DNA from: Actinomycetota bacterium
GTDB lineage: Bacteria; Actinomycetota; Acidimicrobiia; Acidimicrobiales; Ilumatobacteraceae
Assembly (NCBI GenBank): GCA_009702045.1
Contig: WLIV01000004.1
Coordinates: 166,149 to 230,148 of the forward strand
Length of the DNA stretch: 64,000 nt
Direction: 5' to 3'
The notes under the pieces are model-generated. The model had not been told where the DNA came from, made no database searches, and saw nothing but the letters and a program-made list of their open reading frames with translations. Shown in pieces: positions 32,973 through 41,101 of the stretch; the first letter of the stretch is position 1; each line of letters begins with the position of its first letter. The position numbers and the translations under genes were made by a program.

Positions 32973-33668
32973 ATGACTTCCTCTGCTGTCACCGTCGAGC
33001 GCAACGACCGGGTGCTCATCATCCATCTCGATGACGGGAAGGCGAACGCGTTGTCGTTCGACGTGATGGCGGCGTTGTCGGCCGTGCTCGACGATGTGGA
33101 GTCTGATACGACCGTCGGCGCGATCGTGATTCACGGTCGGCCCGGGAAGTTCTGTGCCGGCTTCGACCTGTCGGTGATGAGCAGCGGCGATTGGAACGCG
33201 GTCGCCGGCATGATGTGTGCGGGTGGCGACATCGTGCGCCGCCTCTATGCGATGCCCGTGCCCGTGGTGGCGGCATGCACCGGTCACGCGTTGGCTGCCG
33301 GAGCGCTGCTGCTGATGGGCTGCGATATGCGTATCGGCGCCGATGTGGCCTGCAAGATCGGGCTCAACGAGGTGGCCCTCGGGATTGTGCTGCCCGACTG
33401 GGCGCTCACGATCAGCCAGGAACGTCTCAGCGGTCGTCATCTGCAGGCTGCGGTGGCACTGGCCGAACTCACTGGTGTAGCAGGCGCTGTGGAGGCGGGT
33501 TTCCTCGACATCGTGGTGCCCGAGGCAGAGGTGCTGTCGACCGCCGTCGCTCGTGCCCAGGTCTACGCCACCCTCAGCCGCGATGCGTACGGCGGCACCG
33601 TACGCGCCATGCGCGGCCCGGTGCTGCAGCTACTGGCCGAGCAGATCGAGCGCGATCGACCCAAGTGA
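32973..33668 (+). CDS. Enoyl-CoA hydratase/isomerase family protein
   Basis: A 231-residue crotonase-fold protein, shorter than the usual 255-260. GKFCAGFDLSVM (about residues 50-61) forms the first oxyanion-hole loop and ACTGHALAAGALLLMGCDMRI the second. The usual catalytic glutamates are not evident (the second loop has Ala-Gly-Ala where hydratases place Glu), so it may be an isomerase, hydrolase or other crotonase. It is probably co-transcribed with the preceding dehydrogenase (17-base gap), which could fit branched-chain or methylmalonate-semialdehyde chemistry. Confidence 0.8.
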   Translation: MTSSAVTVERNDRVLIIHLDDGKANALSFDVMAALSAVLDDVESDTTVGAIVIHGRPGKFCAGFDLSVMSSGDWNAVAGMMCAGGDIVRRLYAMPVPVVAACTGHALAAGALLLMGCDMRIGADVACKIGLNEVALGIVLPDWALTISQERLSGRHLQAAVALAELTGVAGAVEAGFLDIVVPEAEVLSTAVARAQVYATLSRDAYGGTVRAMRGPVLQLLAEQIERDRPK

Positions 33669-33680
33669 TGATGCCGGGGA

Positions 33681-34955
33681 TCAGGCCGCTGTGGTGAGCG
33701 CGTGCTCGCCGATTTCGCTGCCATCGGGCCGGTACGTGTGCCACTGACCCTGTGCATCGCGGCGCACGGTGAAGCCGCGCTGCTTGTGCCGATTGTGGTG
33801 ACCGCAGGCGCGCCCACCATTGCCGGGTGACGTGGTGCCACCTGCGGACCATGGTGTGGTGTGATCGCTCTCACAGCGCCCGGTGCGAACCTCGCAGCCG
33901 GGCCACAGACATCGCAGATCGCCCAGCAGCACTGCATCGCGTGCGCCGCCACGGAACAGCCGTGACGAGCGACCTAGGTCGATGACCACACCGGCCTCGT
34001 CGAACACGACCCGGCGTAATTTCCCGATCAGCAGCACCTCGAGCAGTGCCTGGCGGCTGAGCTGCACCCCGTCGATCGTCTCGCAGCGGTGAGTGAGGAA
34101 CTCGCGTGGATCGACGGGATCTGGCTCGTGGTTGCCGGCTGCTTCGCGTAGTACTGATTCGGCGGTGTGCTGGTTGACCACGATGTTGACCAGCGGCTCG
34201 GGTGGCACCTGGTCGAGCGGGGACGAGGCGGCGGTGGTGAAGACGGACTTCAACGCGTCGAAGCTGCGCTGGGCCTCGGTGCGCACCAGATCGGCCACGC
34301 ACACGGCGTCGCCGAGGCGCTCCTGCCCCTCTGCCCAGTCGGTGAGGAACTCGGCGCTGCGAAACTGTTCGAACACCTCTTGCAACGCTGCGCCGTCGAG
34401 GGTGCCGCACTCCGCGTGGAGGATGAACACGTCGCCCACCTGGCGGATGCTGGCCCGGCGCCCCTCGTGCGCATCGCGATGCCGTTGCTCTGCGCCATCT
34501 GCATCGGCCAGCGACACCCACCGACTCATCGCCACGCAGAACTCGTGGTACCAGTGCCGCTGGGCGATGGGAGTGAGCAGCTCGTCGCTGCCCAGTAGGT
34601 GCTCGGCACACCGCGGGTTGGCGAACACCCGCCCGAACTCGGACAACTGCGCCACACCGATAGTGCCCTCGTGCGCCGCAGCGCGCAGTTGTGGCATGGC
34701 TGCCATGGCTGCCCCGTTGCGGCTGATGCGCAGCGCCTCGGTGGGCGACCAGTTGAACTCGGCCCGCCCCCACGCCGTGACCCGCCGATGCCCATCGGCC
34801 CGGTGCAGGTGCCGCCTCGCCACCACGTGCGTGGCCTCGGCCAACAACGCCTCCGCCTGCCGACGTACCCGCTCGACCTGGGCCAATGCTGCACGCAGGT
34901 CGGCCACCGGCAACTCGGCCAGTTCTTCGGTGGTGGGCAGTACCCGGGTCTCCAT
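33681..34955 (-). CDS. DUF222 / HNH endonuclease domain protein
   Basis: A 424-residue protein of the actinobacterial DUF222-HNH family. The N-terminal DUF222 part is helical (ELAELPVADLRAALAQVERV, AWGRAEFNWSPTEALRI). The C-terminal HNH nuclease motif is CLWPGCEVRTGRCESDHTTP ... GGRACGHHNRHKQRGF with paired cysteines for zinc. The family is multicopy in actinobacteria and its role is unclear (mobile-element or 13E12-like nuclease). ATG 34955 is used; the long upstream extension of the frame is antisense overlap with the GMC gene. It lies alone between a convergent crotonase gene and the GMC operon. Confidence 0.85.
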   Translation of the reverse strand: METRVLPTTEELAELPVADLRAALAQVERVRRQAEALLAEATHVVARRHLHRADGHRRVTAWGRAEFNWSPTEALRISRNGAAMAAMPQLRAAAHEGTIGVAQLSEFGRVFANPRCAEHLLGSDELLTPIAQRHWYHEFCVAMSRWVSLADADGAEQRHRDAHEGRRASIRQVGDVFILHAECGTLDGAALQEVFEQFRSAEFLTDWAEGQERLGDAVCVADLVRTEAQRSFDALKSVFTTAASSPLDQVPPEPLVNIVVNQHTAESVLREAAGNHEPDPVDPREFLTHRCETIDGVQLSRQALLEVLLIGKLRRVVFDEAGVVIDLGRSSRLFRGGARDAVLLGDLRCLWPGCEVRTGRCESDHTTPWSAGGTTSPGNGGRACGHHNRHKQRGFTVRRDAQGQWHTYRPDGSEIGEHALTTAA

Positions 34956-35014
34956 AGGAACAACAGTACGCAGGGGGTGTGACAAGGTTCCCAGGTCGTT
35001 GACGCGCCCGATTG

Positions 35015-36652
35015 CTACTTCGCCCTGAAGAACTCGGTCGGCTCGGGTGGCAGGGGAGTGTTGCCCAGGATGAGATCGGCGGCCTTCTCGGCCATCATCA
35101 TCACCGGGGCGTAGATGTTGCCGTTGGTGACGTAGCGCATCGCCGACGCGTCGCACACACGCACGCCGTCCACACCCCACACCTTCATCGTCAACGGATC
35201 GACCACACTGTTGTCGTCCTCGGCGCCCATGCGGGCGGTGCACGACGGGTGTAACGCGGTCTCGCCGTCCTTGCGCACCCAGTCGAGGATCTGCTCGTCG
35301 GTCGCGACCTCGGGCCCTGGTGAGATCTCGCCGCCGTTGTACTGGGCCATGGCTTCCTGGCGCAGGATGTTGCGGGACACTCGGATGGCTTCCACCCACT
35401 CGCGCTGGTCCTGCTCGGTGGAGAGGTAGTTGAAGCGCAGCGCCGGCTTCACCTTTGGGTCGGTGCTGATGATCTTCACCGAGCCGCGGGCGTCGCTGTA
35501 CATCGGGCCGACGTGTACCTGGTAACCGTGGCCACCCGCGGGTGCCGAGCCGTCGTAGCGCACGGCGATGGGCAGGAAGTGGAACATCAGGTTCGGGTAC
35601 GCGACATCGTCGTTCGAGCGGGCAAAGCCGCCCGACTCGAAATGGTTGCTGGCGCCAGGACCCTTGCGGAACAGCCATTGCAGGCCGATGAACGGGCGTC
35701 GCCAGAACTGCAGGTTTGGCTGCAGCGACACCGGCTGGCTGCAGGCGTGCTGCACATAGACCTCGAGGTGATCCTGCAGGTGCATGCCGACCGCGGGGAG
35801 ATCGTGCACCACCGGGATGCCCAGCGCGCTGAGTTCGGCTGCGTTGCCGATACCCGACAACTGCAGCAGTTGCGGTGTGTTGAACGCACCACCGCACAGC
35901 ACCACCTCGCGGGCATGCGCGGTGCGGATCTTGCCGCGCACCTCGTACCGCACGCCGGTTGCTTGTTTGCCGTCGAACAGCACCTTGTGCACCAGTGCGC
36001 GTGTGGTGACCGTCAGGTTGGAGCGCTTCATCACAGGGTGCAGATAGGCACGCGCTGCAGACAGGCGACGGCCGCGGTGAATGTTGCGGTCGAAGCGCGC
36101 GAAGCCCTCTTGTTGGAACCCGTTGACGTCAGTCGTTCGCGGGTAGCCGGCTTGCTGCGTCGCCTCGAAGAACGCGTCGATCAGTGGGTTGTCGGACGGG
36201 CCGCGCTCGAGCACGAGTGGTCCACTAGTGCCGCGCCATTCATCGCCGCCAGCAAGGCAGGTCTCCATTTTCTTGAAGTACGGCAGGCAGTGGGCGTAGT
36301 CCCATGTCTCCATCCCTTTGTCGGCGGCCCAGCGCTCGTAGTCGAGTGGGTTGCCGCGCTGGAAGATCATGCCGTTGATGCTGCTGCTGCCGCCCAGCAC
36401 CTTGCCGCGTGCGTGGTACACCTTGCGTCCGTTCATGAACGGCTCGGGTTCGCTCTCGTACTTCCAGTCGTAGAACTTGCTGCCGATGGGGAACATCAGC
36501 GCCGCTGGCATGTGGATGAAGACATCCCACTTGTAGTCGGGGCGACCGGCCTCCAGCACCAGCACGTTGTTGGCGGGATCAGCGCTGAGTCGGTTGGCCA
36601 ACGCCGAACCGGCAGAGCCGCCGCCGACGATGATGTAGTCGTACCGTTCCAC
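35015..36652 (-). CDS. GMC oxidoreductase, choline-dehydrogenase-like
   Basis: A 545-residue FAD-dependent GMC enzyme. FAD motif [17 protein letters not shown] at the N-terminus; GMC signature [15 protein letters not shown] (about residue 85); second signature [16 protein letters not shown]-terminal catalytic part [13 protein letters not shown] with His and [20 protein letters not shown]. It resembles choline dehydrogenase BetA, which oxidises choline to betaine aldehyde and on to glycine betaine. GTG 36652 is preceded by GGAG. It is last in the fhs-folD-Ldh_2-iclR operon, linking betaine formation to one-carbon oxidation. Substrate not proven; no betaine aldehyde dehydrogenase is adjacent. 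Confidence 0.85.
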   Translation of the reverse strand: MERYDYIIVGGGSAGSALANRLSADPANNVLVLEAGRPDYKWDVFIHMPAALMFPIGSKFYDWKYESEPEPFMNGRKVYHARGKVLGGSSSINGMIFQRGNPLDYERWAADKGMETWDYAHCLPYFKKMETCLAGGDEWRGTSGPLVLERGPSDNPLIDAFFEATQQAGYPRTTDVNGFQQEGFARFDRNIHRGRRLSAARAYLHPVMKRSNLTVTTRALVHKVLFDGKQATGVRYEVRGKIRTAHAREVVLCGGAFNTPQLLQLSGIGNAAELSALGIPVVHDLPAVGMHLQDHLEVYVQHACSQPVSLQPNLQFWRRPFIGLQWLFRKGPGASNHFESGGFARSNDDVAYPNLMFHFLPIAVRYDGSAPAGGHGYQVHVGPMYSDARGSVKIISTDPKVKPALRFNYLSTEQDQREWVEAIRVSRNILRQEAMAQYNGGEISPGPEVATDEQILDWVRKDGETALHPSCTARMGAEDDNSVVDPLTMKVWGVDGVRVCDASAMRYVTNGNIYAPVMMMAEKAADLILGNTPLPPEPTEFFRAK

Positions 36653-36668
36653 GTGCTGTCTCCAGTGC

Positions 36669-37403
36669 TCAGTCGAGCGTGATCTTCGCGGCGGTGGCCA
36701 TGACCAGCTCGCCGATCTCCTCGGAGTCTCGCGTGCCGGGGAACCGTGAAGCGGGTCCATACACGTGCATGGCGGCAACCACCTTGCCGTTTGGCGTGCA
36801 GAGGGCGACGGCGATGGAGTTCATACCGTCGGAGAACTCCTCAAGCGCCCAGGCGTACCCGAGTCGGCGCACCTCGGCGACTCGCTTGCGCAGAGCAGTG
36901 GCCGAGCTGATGGTGTGCGACGTGAACTGTTGCATCGGCAGCGCGGCCACACGGGAGAGCAGTGCATCGTCGTGGGCCAAGACCACGTGACCGGACGGTA
37001 CGGCGTGCATCGGGATGCGAGTACCCGTCCAGTCGCGCACCTGCAGCTCGCTGACCGGCGTGAGCTGGTCGAGGTAGAACATGTCGGTGTCGTCGGGCAT
37101 GGAGATTCCCGCCGCTTCGCCCAACAGTCGGTTGAGCTCGATGAGGTGGGGTCGGGCCAGCGAGATCAGCGATCTGCCTGGCGACGCCGCTGCCGCCAGC
37201 TCGATCATTCCTGCGCCGATGCGGTACTCGCCGCCAGCCGAAATCTGCTCGACCACGCCAAGCTCCTCGAGCGTCGAGAGCATTCGCGACACAGTGCTCT
37301 TGGGCAGCGACACACGTTCGGAGATTTGCGTGACGCCTGCGGGCCCGCCAGCCAGCGCCTTCAGCACGGCGAAGGCACGCTCGATCGATTGCACGGTGCT
37401 CAT
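36669..37403 (-). CDS. IclR-family regulator of the one-carbon/choline operon
   Basis: A 244-residue IclR-family protein. N-terminal winged helix: [44 protein letters not shown]. The C-terminal effector domain includes [19 protein letters not shown] and [26 protein letters not shown] 37403 overlaps the Ldh_2 stop (ATGA) and the GMC gene starts 16 bases after its stop. Lying inside the operon whose promoter has TTCCAC-N3-GTGGAA dyads, it is the natural candidate to bind them and the matching pair before the corrinoid operon. The effector could be a quaternary amine or a breakdown product. Confidence 0.9.
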   Translation of the reverse strand: MSTVQSIERAFAVLKALAGGPAGVTQISERVSLPKSTVSRMLSTLEELGVVEQISAGGEYRIGAGMIELAAAASPGRSLISLARPHLIELNRLLGEAAGISMPDDTDMFYLDQLTPVSELQVRDWTGTRIPMHAVPSGHVVLAHDDALLSRVAALPMQQFTSHTISSATALRKRVAEVRRLGYAWALEEFSDGMNSIAVALCTPNGKVVAAMHVYGPASRFPGTRDSEEIGELVMATAAKITLD

Positions 37404-38416
37404 GCTGGGGCACCGTGTTCGGCGTACTGGGTGAGGACGGCCATCAGTTGATCCGGAACCTCGACACCGCTCTGGTTTGCATGCGCACGATCGGCATGGC
37501 GGCGATCACCTGGCAACCGCACCGCTGACTCTGCAGCCATCGCGGTGAACTCCTGCTCGAAGCGTTCGAGGAACGACGGGCCGGCCGTTGCGACGGGGTC
37601 GATCGCGATGACGATCTGGCCGACGTCGGGTGGGCCCCCAACGCGGCCGCCGAAACCGGACGCCTCGTGCGAGAAGTTCGAGCCGGTCACGCCGCCGGCG
37701 AGGACATCGACGAGCAGCGCAAGCGCTGAACCCTTGTGGTCGCCTGACGGCGCCATGGTTCCTGCCAATGCGGCACGGGCATCCGTGGTGGGGTTGCCGT
37801 CGGCGTCGAGTGCCCATCCAAGTGGAATCGGTTCGCCTGCCTCAGCAGCGGCATTGACGGTGACCCACGCAACAGCCGAGGACGACAGGTCGGCAACGAC
37901 TGGTGGGCCGTTGGGACGCGGTGCAGCCCACGCAATGGGATTGGTGCCGAAGAACGGCAGCTTCCCGCCGAACGGTGCCATCGTTGCGGAGGAGTTGGCG
38001 AACATCAAGGCGACGAGCCCTTGGCGAGCCAATCGATCGACGAACCAACCGAGCACACCTGCCGAATACGAGTGGCTGATCGCCAGTACGGCCACACCGC
38101 ATTGCCGGGCGGCGTCGACGAGAGGAGCCTCACCGACCTCGTAGGCCGGGTGGCAGAAGCCGAAACCGGCATCGACCATCACGGTGGCGGGCCGAGGTGC
38201 GCTGACGGTGGGAACGGCAGTGCCGATCACCTTGCCGCAGACAAGGTGATCGCAGTACGTGGGCAGGTAGGAGAGGCCTACCGAGCGGATGCCCTCGGCC
38301 TCTGCATCGCGGATGCTCCGCGCCGTTGGAACGGCCTGTAGAGCTGACGCACCCGAGGCGGTGAGCATACGAAAACTGATCTGTTCGACCTCGTCGAGGG
38401 TCAGTAGGGTGCTCAT
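37400..38416 (-). CDS. Ldh_2-family dehydrogenase (malate/L-lactate or N-methyl-amino-acid type)
   Basis: A 338-residue NAD(P)-dependent oxidoreductase of the Ldh_2 family (YlbC, ureidoglycolate dehydrogenase, delta1-piperideine-2-carboxylate/N-methyl-L-amino-acid dehydrogenase). Features: GIRSVGLSYLPTYCDHL with the substrate loop, ALISHSYSAGVLGWFVDRLA-like helix, MFANSSATMAPFGGKLPFFGTNPIAWA (nucleotide site) and GDHKGSALALLVDVLAGG. The family includes enzymes acting on N-methyl amino acids, which would suit the neighbourhood, but malate- or lactate-type substrates fit equally well. It starts 1 base after the folD stop. Confidence 0.82.
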   Translation of the reverse strand: MSTLLTLDEVEQISFRMLTASGASALQAVPTARSIRDAEAEGIRSVGLSYLPTYCDHLVCGKVIGTAVPTVSAPRPATVMVDAGFGFCHPAYEVGEAPLVDAARQCGVAVLAISHSYSAGVLGWFVDRLARQGLVALMFANSSATMAPFGGKLPFFGTNPIAWAAPRPNGPPVVADLSSSAVAWVTVNAAAEAGEPIPLGWALDADGNPTTDARAALAGTMAPSGDHKGSALALLVDVLAGGVTGSNFSHEASGFGGRVGGPPDVGQIVIAIDPVATAGPSFLERFEQEFTAMAAESAVRLPGDRRHADRAHANQSGVEVPDQLMAVLTQYAEHGAPA

Positions 38417-38417
38417 C

Positions 38418-39320
38418 TCAGCTGGGGAACGCGCCCTGCATGCGGGCCGCCGACAACGTGTTCTCCAGCAGACAGGCGATGGTCATCGGGCCTGTGCCAC
38501 GTGGCATTGGGGTGATCGCTCCAGCGATGGCCTGCACCGCGTCGAAGTCGACATCGCCGACGATGCCCGCCTCCGTGCGCGAGACACCCACGTCGATGAC
38601 CGCAGCACCTGGCTTCACATGCGCGGCGGTGATCATCCGTGCTTGCCCGGCGCAGGCGACGATGATGTCGGCCTGGCGGCAGACTTCGATCATGGCCTCG
38701 TTGCTGGTGCGGGAGTGGGCGAGGGTGACCGTGCAATCGACGCCTTTGCGACCGAGCAGCAGTACCTGGGGTAGGCCGGTGAGCGTGCTGCGGCCGATGA
38801 CCGTGGCGCGCTTGCCGGACGTGCTGACGCCGTAGCGCTCGAGCAGACGCATCACGCCCAAAGGAGTGCAGCCGACGTGACCCGGCAGCCCACGCACGAG
38901 GCGGCCCATCGAGCGTTCGGTGAGGCCGTCGACATCCTTCTCCGGCGGAATCAGTGCGAGCACCGGCTCGGGATCCAACCCGGCAGGAAGCGGCAGCTGA
39001 CACAGGATGCCGTGCACCTCAGGATCGGCGACGAGTGCTGCGACGGCCGCCTCCACCTCGGCCTGCGTTGCCGTGGCGGGAAGTCCGACATGCTTCGACG
39101 TCATTCCCGCCTCTCCGGCAAGTTTGCGCTTGCTGGCGACGTAGAGCTGGCTGGGCTTGTCGTCGCCCACCAACACGGTGGCGAGACACACAGCCGGGGA
39201 GCCAGCCGCAGCGATGGTGGTGGCCAGGCCGGCGATGATTTCGCCGCGCAGGCGGATGCCGTCCATCAGCACCGCGCCACCCGGGGTGCGCTCGAACTCA
39301 CCGGTGGGGTTGATGCTCAC
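38418..39320 (-). CDS. folD: FolD, methylene-THF dehydrogenase / methenyl-THF cyclohydrolase
   Basis: A 300-residue bifunctional enzyme interconverting methylene-, methenyl- and 10-formyl-THF with NADP. Diagnostic parts: LVGDDKPSQLYVASKRKLAGE (catalytic YxxxK), GILCQLPLPAGLD, IPPEKDVDGL, VGCTPLGVMRLL, VIGRSTLTGLP (nucleotide site; STLTG in place of the usual SxIVG) and PMPRGTGPMTIACLLENTL, where family members read PGGVGPMT. These two motif changes suggest a specialised paralogue. It overlaps fhs by ATGA. In this operon it would oxidise methylene-THF from demethylation to formyl-THF. Confidence 0.93.
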   Translation of the reverse strand: MSINPTGEFERTPGGAVLMDGIRLRGEIIAGLATTIAAAGSPAVCLATVLVGDDKPSQLYVASKRKLAGEAGMTSKHVGLPATATQAEVEAAVAALVADPEVHGILCQLPLPAGLDPEPVLALIPPEKDVDGLTERSMGRLVRGLPGHVGCTPLGVMRLLERYGVSTSGKRATVIGRSTLTGLPQVLLLGRKGVDCTVTLAHSRTSNEAMIEVCRQADIIVACAGQARMITAAHVKPGAAVIDVGVSRTEAGIVGDVDFDAVQAIAGAITPMPRGTGPMTIACLLENTLSAARMQGAFPS

Positions 39321-41014
39321 GACAAGCCCACGATCTCACCGTTGTCGTCGAAGTCGATGATGCTGGCCGCTGGCGCGGAACCCAGACCGGGCATCGTGGT
39401 CATGTCGCCGCAGATGGGGTAGATGAACCCGGCGCCGACACTGGCGCGTGCTTCGCGCACGTTGAGCGTGTGGCCCGTGGGTGCACCCTTCAACGTCGGG
39501 TCGCCGCTGATCGACAAGTGCGTCTTGGCGATGCACACGGGAAGGTGGCCGAAGCCGTTCTTCTCGTAGCGGGCCAGCTGAGTGTTGGCGGTAGCCGAGT
39601 AGGTGACGTTGGCCGCGCCGTAGATCTTCGTGGCCACGGCCTCGATCTTCTGCTTCAACGTCATGTCGCTCTCGTAGCAGAAGCGGAACGTACTCGGCTC
39701 GTCACAGGCCTCGACCACGGCCTGAGCGAGTTCCGTCGCGCCCTTGCCGCCATCGGCGAAGTTCGTGCACACCGCAACGCGGGCGCCGACGCTCTCGGCG
39801 ATCTCGCGGATGGCTTGGTGTTCGCTGGCAAAGTCGCCCGGGAACGCGTTGATGGCCACGACCGGTGAGACACCGTGCACCTTCACGTTCTCGATCTGCT
39901 TGATGAGGTTGGCCGCGCCGGCGCGCACATCGTCGGGGTTCTCGGCGAGAAGCTCCGGTGGCAAGGGCCTGCCGGCGACGATCTTGAACTTGCCGCTGTG
40001 CGCCTTCAACGCACGCACCGTGGCCACGAGCACCGCCGCGTCGGGCACCATGCCCGAGTTGCGGCACTTGATGTTGAAGAAACGCTCGGCGCCCATGTCG
40101 GCGCCGAAGCCGGCTTCGGTGATGAGGTACTCGCCGCTGCGGATACCGATGAGGTCGCCGACGATGGAGCTGTTGCCGTGAGCGATGTTGCCGAACGGGC
40201 CAGCGTGCACGATGACCGGAGTGTTCTCCAGCGTCTGCAGCAGGTTCGGCTTCAAGGCCTCGCGCATGATGACGGCCATCGAGCCAGCACCCTTGAGTTG
40301 CTCGGCAGTGACGGGTTCGCCGGCCGTGTTGTAGCCGACGACGATGCGACCCATACGAGCGCGCAGGTCGTCCATCGAGTTGGAGAGCGCGAGGATGGCC
40401 ATCACCTCACTGGCGGCAGTGATGTCGAACCCGGTTTGGCGGGGGATGCCGTCCATCTTCGTGCCGAGGCCGACGATGATGTTGCGCAGTGCCCGGTCGT
40501 TGACGTCGAGCACTCGCCGCCAGGTGATGTTGTGCAGGTCGAGATCGAGCGCGTTGCCCTGGTGGAGGTGGTTGTCGACCATCGCCGCCAACAGGTTGTG
40601 GGCCGCGGTCACTGCATGGAAGTCGCCGGTGAGGTGCAGGTTCAGCAACTCCATCGGGATCACCTGGCTGTAGCCGCCACCGGCGGCACCGCCCTTGATA
40701 CCGAACGTCGGGCCCATCGAGGGCTGACGCAGGCTGATGACGGCCTTCTTGCCGATGTGCTGCATCGCCTGGCCAAGGCCCACCGTGGTGGTGGTCTTCC
40801 CTTCGCCGAGTGGCGTCGGGGTGATGGCCGTAACCACCACGTATTTGGCCTTCGGGCGACTGCTCAGCTCATCGATCGCTTCCAGACGGATCTTGGCCAC
40901 ATCGTCGCCATGTTGTTCGAGCAAATGCGGCCCGATACCCATCTGTGCGGCAATTTCGGCCATCGGTGCTGTCTTGCCGGCACGTGCGATGGCGAGGTCG
41001 GACGGAAATGACAC
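39317..41014 (-). CDS. fhs: Formate-tetrahydrofolate ligase
   Basis: A 565-residue Fhs, first gene of the operon. P-loop region TPLGEGKTTTTVGLGQAM, RQPSMGPTFGIKGGAAGGGYSQVIP, the GNSSIVGDLIG block, EAGFGADMGAERFF and TPLKG-like SGDPTLKGAPTG are all conserved. It interconverts formate, ATP and THF with 10-formyl-THF; in a degradative setting it could release formate and make ATP. GTG 41014 is preferred because CAGGGGG is correctly spaced before it, while the longer ATG 41032 lacks any ribosome binding site. The promoter region carries the paired dyads at 41058-41090. Confidence 0.94.
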   Translation of the reverse strand: MSFPSDLAIARAGKTAPMAEIAAQMGIGPHLLEQHGDDVAKIRLEAIDELSSRPKAKYVVVTAITPTPLGEGKTTTTVGLGQAMQHIGKKAVISLRQPSMGPTFGIKGGAAGGGYSQVIPMELLNLHLTGDFHAVTAAHNLLAAMVDNHLHQGNALDLDLHNITWRRVLDVNDRALRNIIVGLGTKMDGIPRQTGFDITAASEVMAILALSNSMDDLRARMGRIVVGYNTAGEPVTAEQLKGAGSMAVIMREALKPNLLQTLENTPVIVHAGPFGNIAHGNSSIVGDLIGIRSGEYLITEAGFGADMGAERFFNIKCRNSGMVPDAAVLVATVRALKAHSGKFKIVAGRPLPPELLAENPDDVRAGAANLIKQIENVKVHGVSPVVAINAFPGDFASEHQAIREIAESVGARVAVCTNFADGGKGATELAQAVVEACDEPSTFRFCYESDMTLKQKIEAVATKIYGAANVTYSATANTQLARYEKNGFGHLPVCIAKTHLSISGDPTLKGAPTGHTLNVREARASVGAGFIYPICGDMTTMPGLGSAPAASIIDFDDNGEIVGLS

Positions 41015-41057
41015 GGTTACCCCCTGTGACATGAATTACGCCACAGTACACGATCGA

Positions 41058-41090
41058 TTCCGTCTAGTGGAACCTGTCCACGATGTGGAA
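41058..41090. promoter_or_regulatory. Paired 15-bp dyads upstream of fhs (putative IclR operators)
   Basis: TTCCGTCTAGTGGAA (41058-41072) and GTCCACGATGTGGAA (41076-41090) are spaced 18 bases apart. The second has 14 of 15 bases of the perfect palindrome at 27014-27028; the first resembles the weaker partner at 27032-27046. The order of strong and weak copies is exchanged relative to that promoter. They lie 44-76 bases before the fhs GTG. Confidence 0.7.
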
Positions 41091-41101
41091 CAGATCGTGG
41101 G

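Noticed and set aside
34956..35897. N-terminal extension of the DUF222/HNH gene
   Set aside because: It would read antisense through the GMC gene; ATG 34955 gives a normal DUF222 start.
41015..41032. Upstream ATG 41032 as the fhs start
   Set aside because: No ribosome binding site precedes it, while GTG 41014 has a strong one formed by the same bases.
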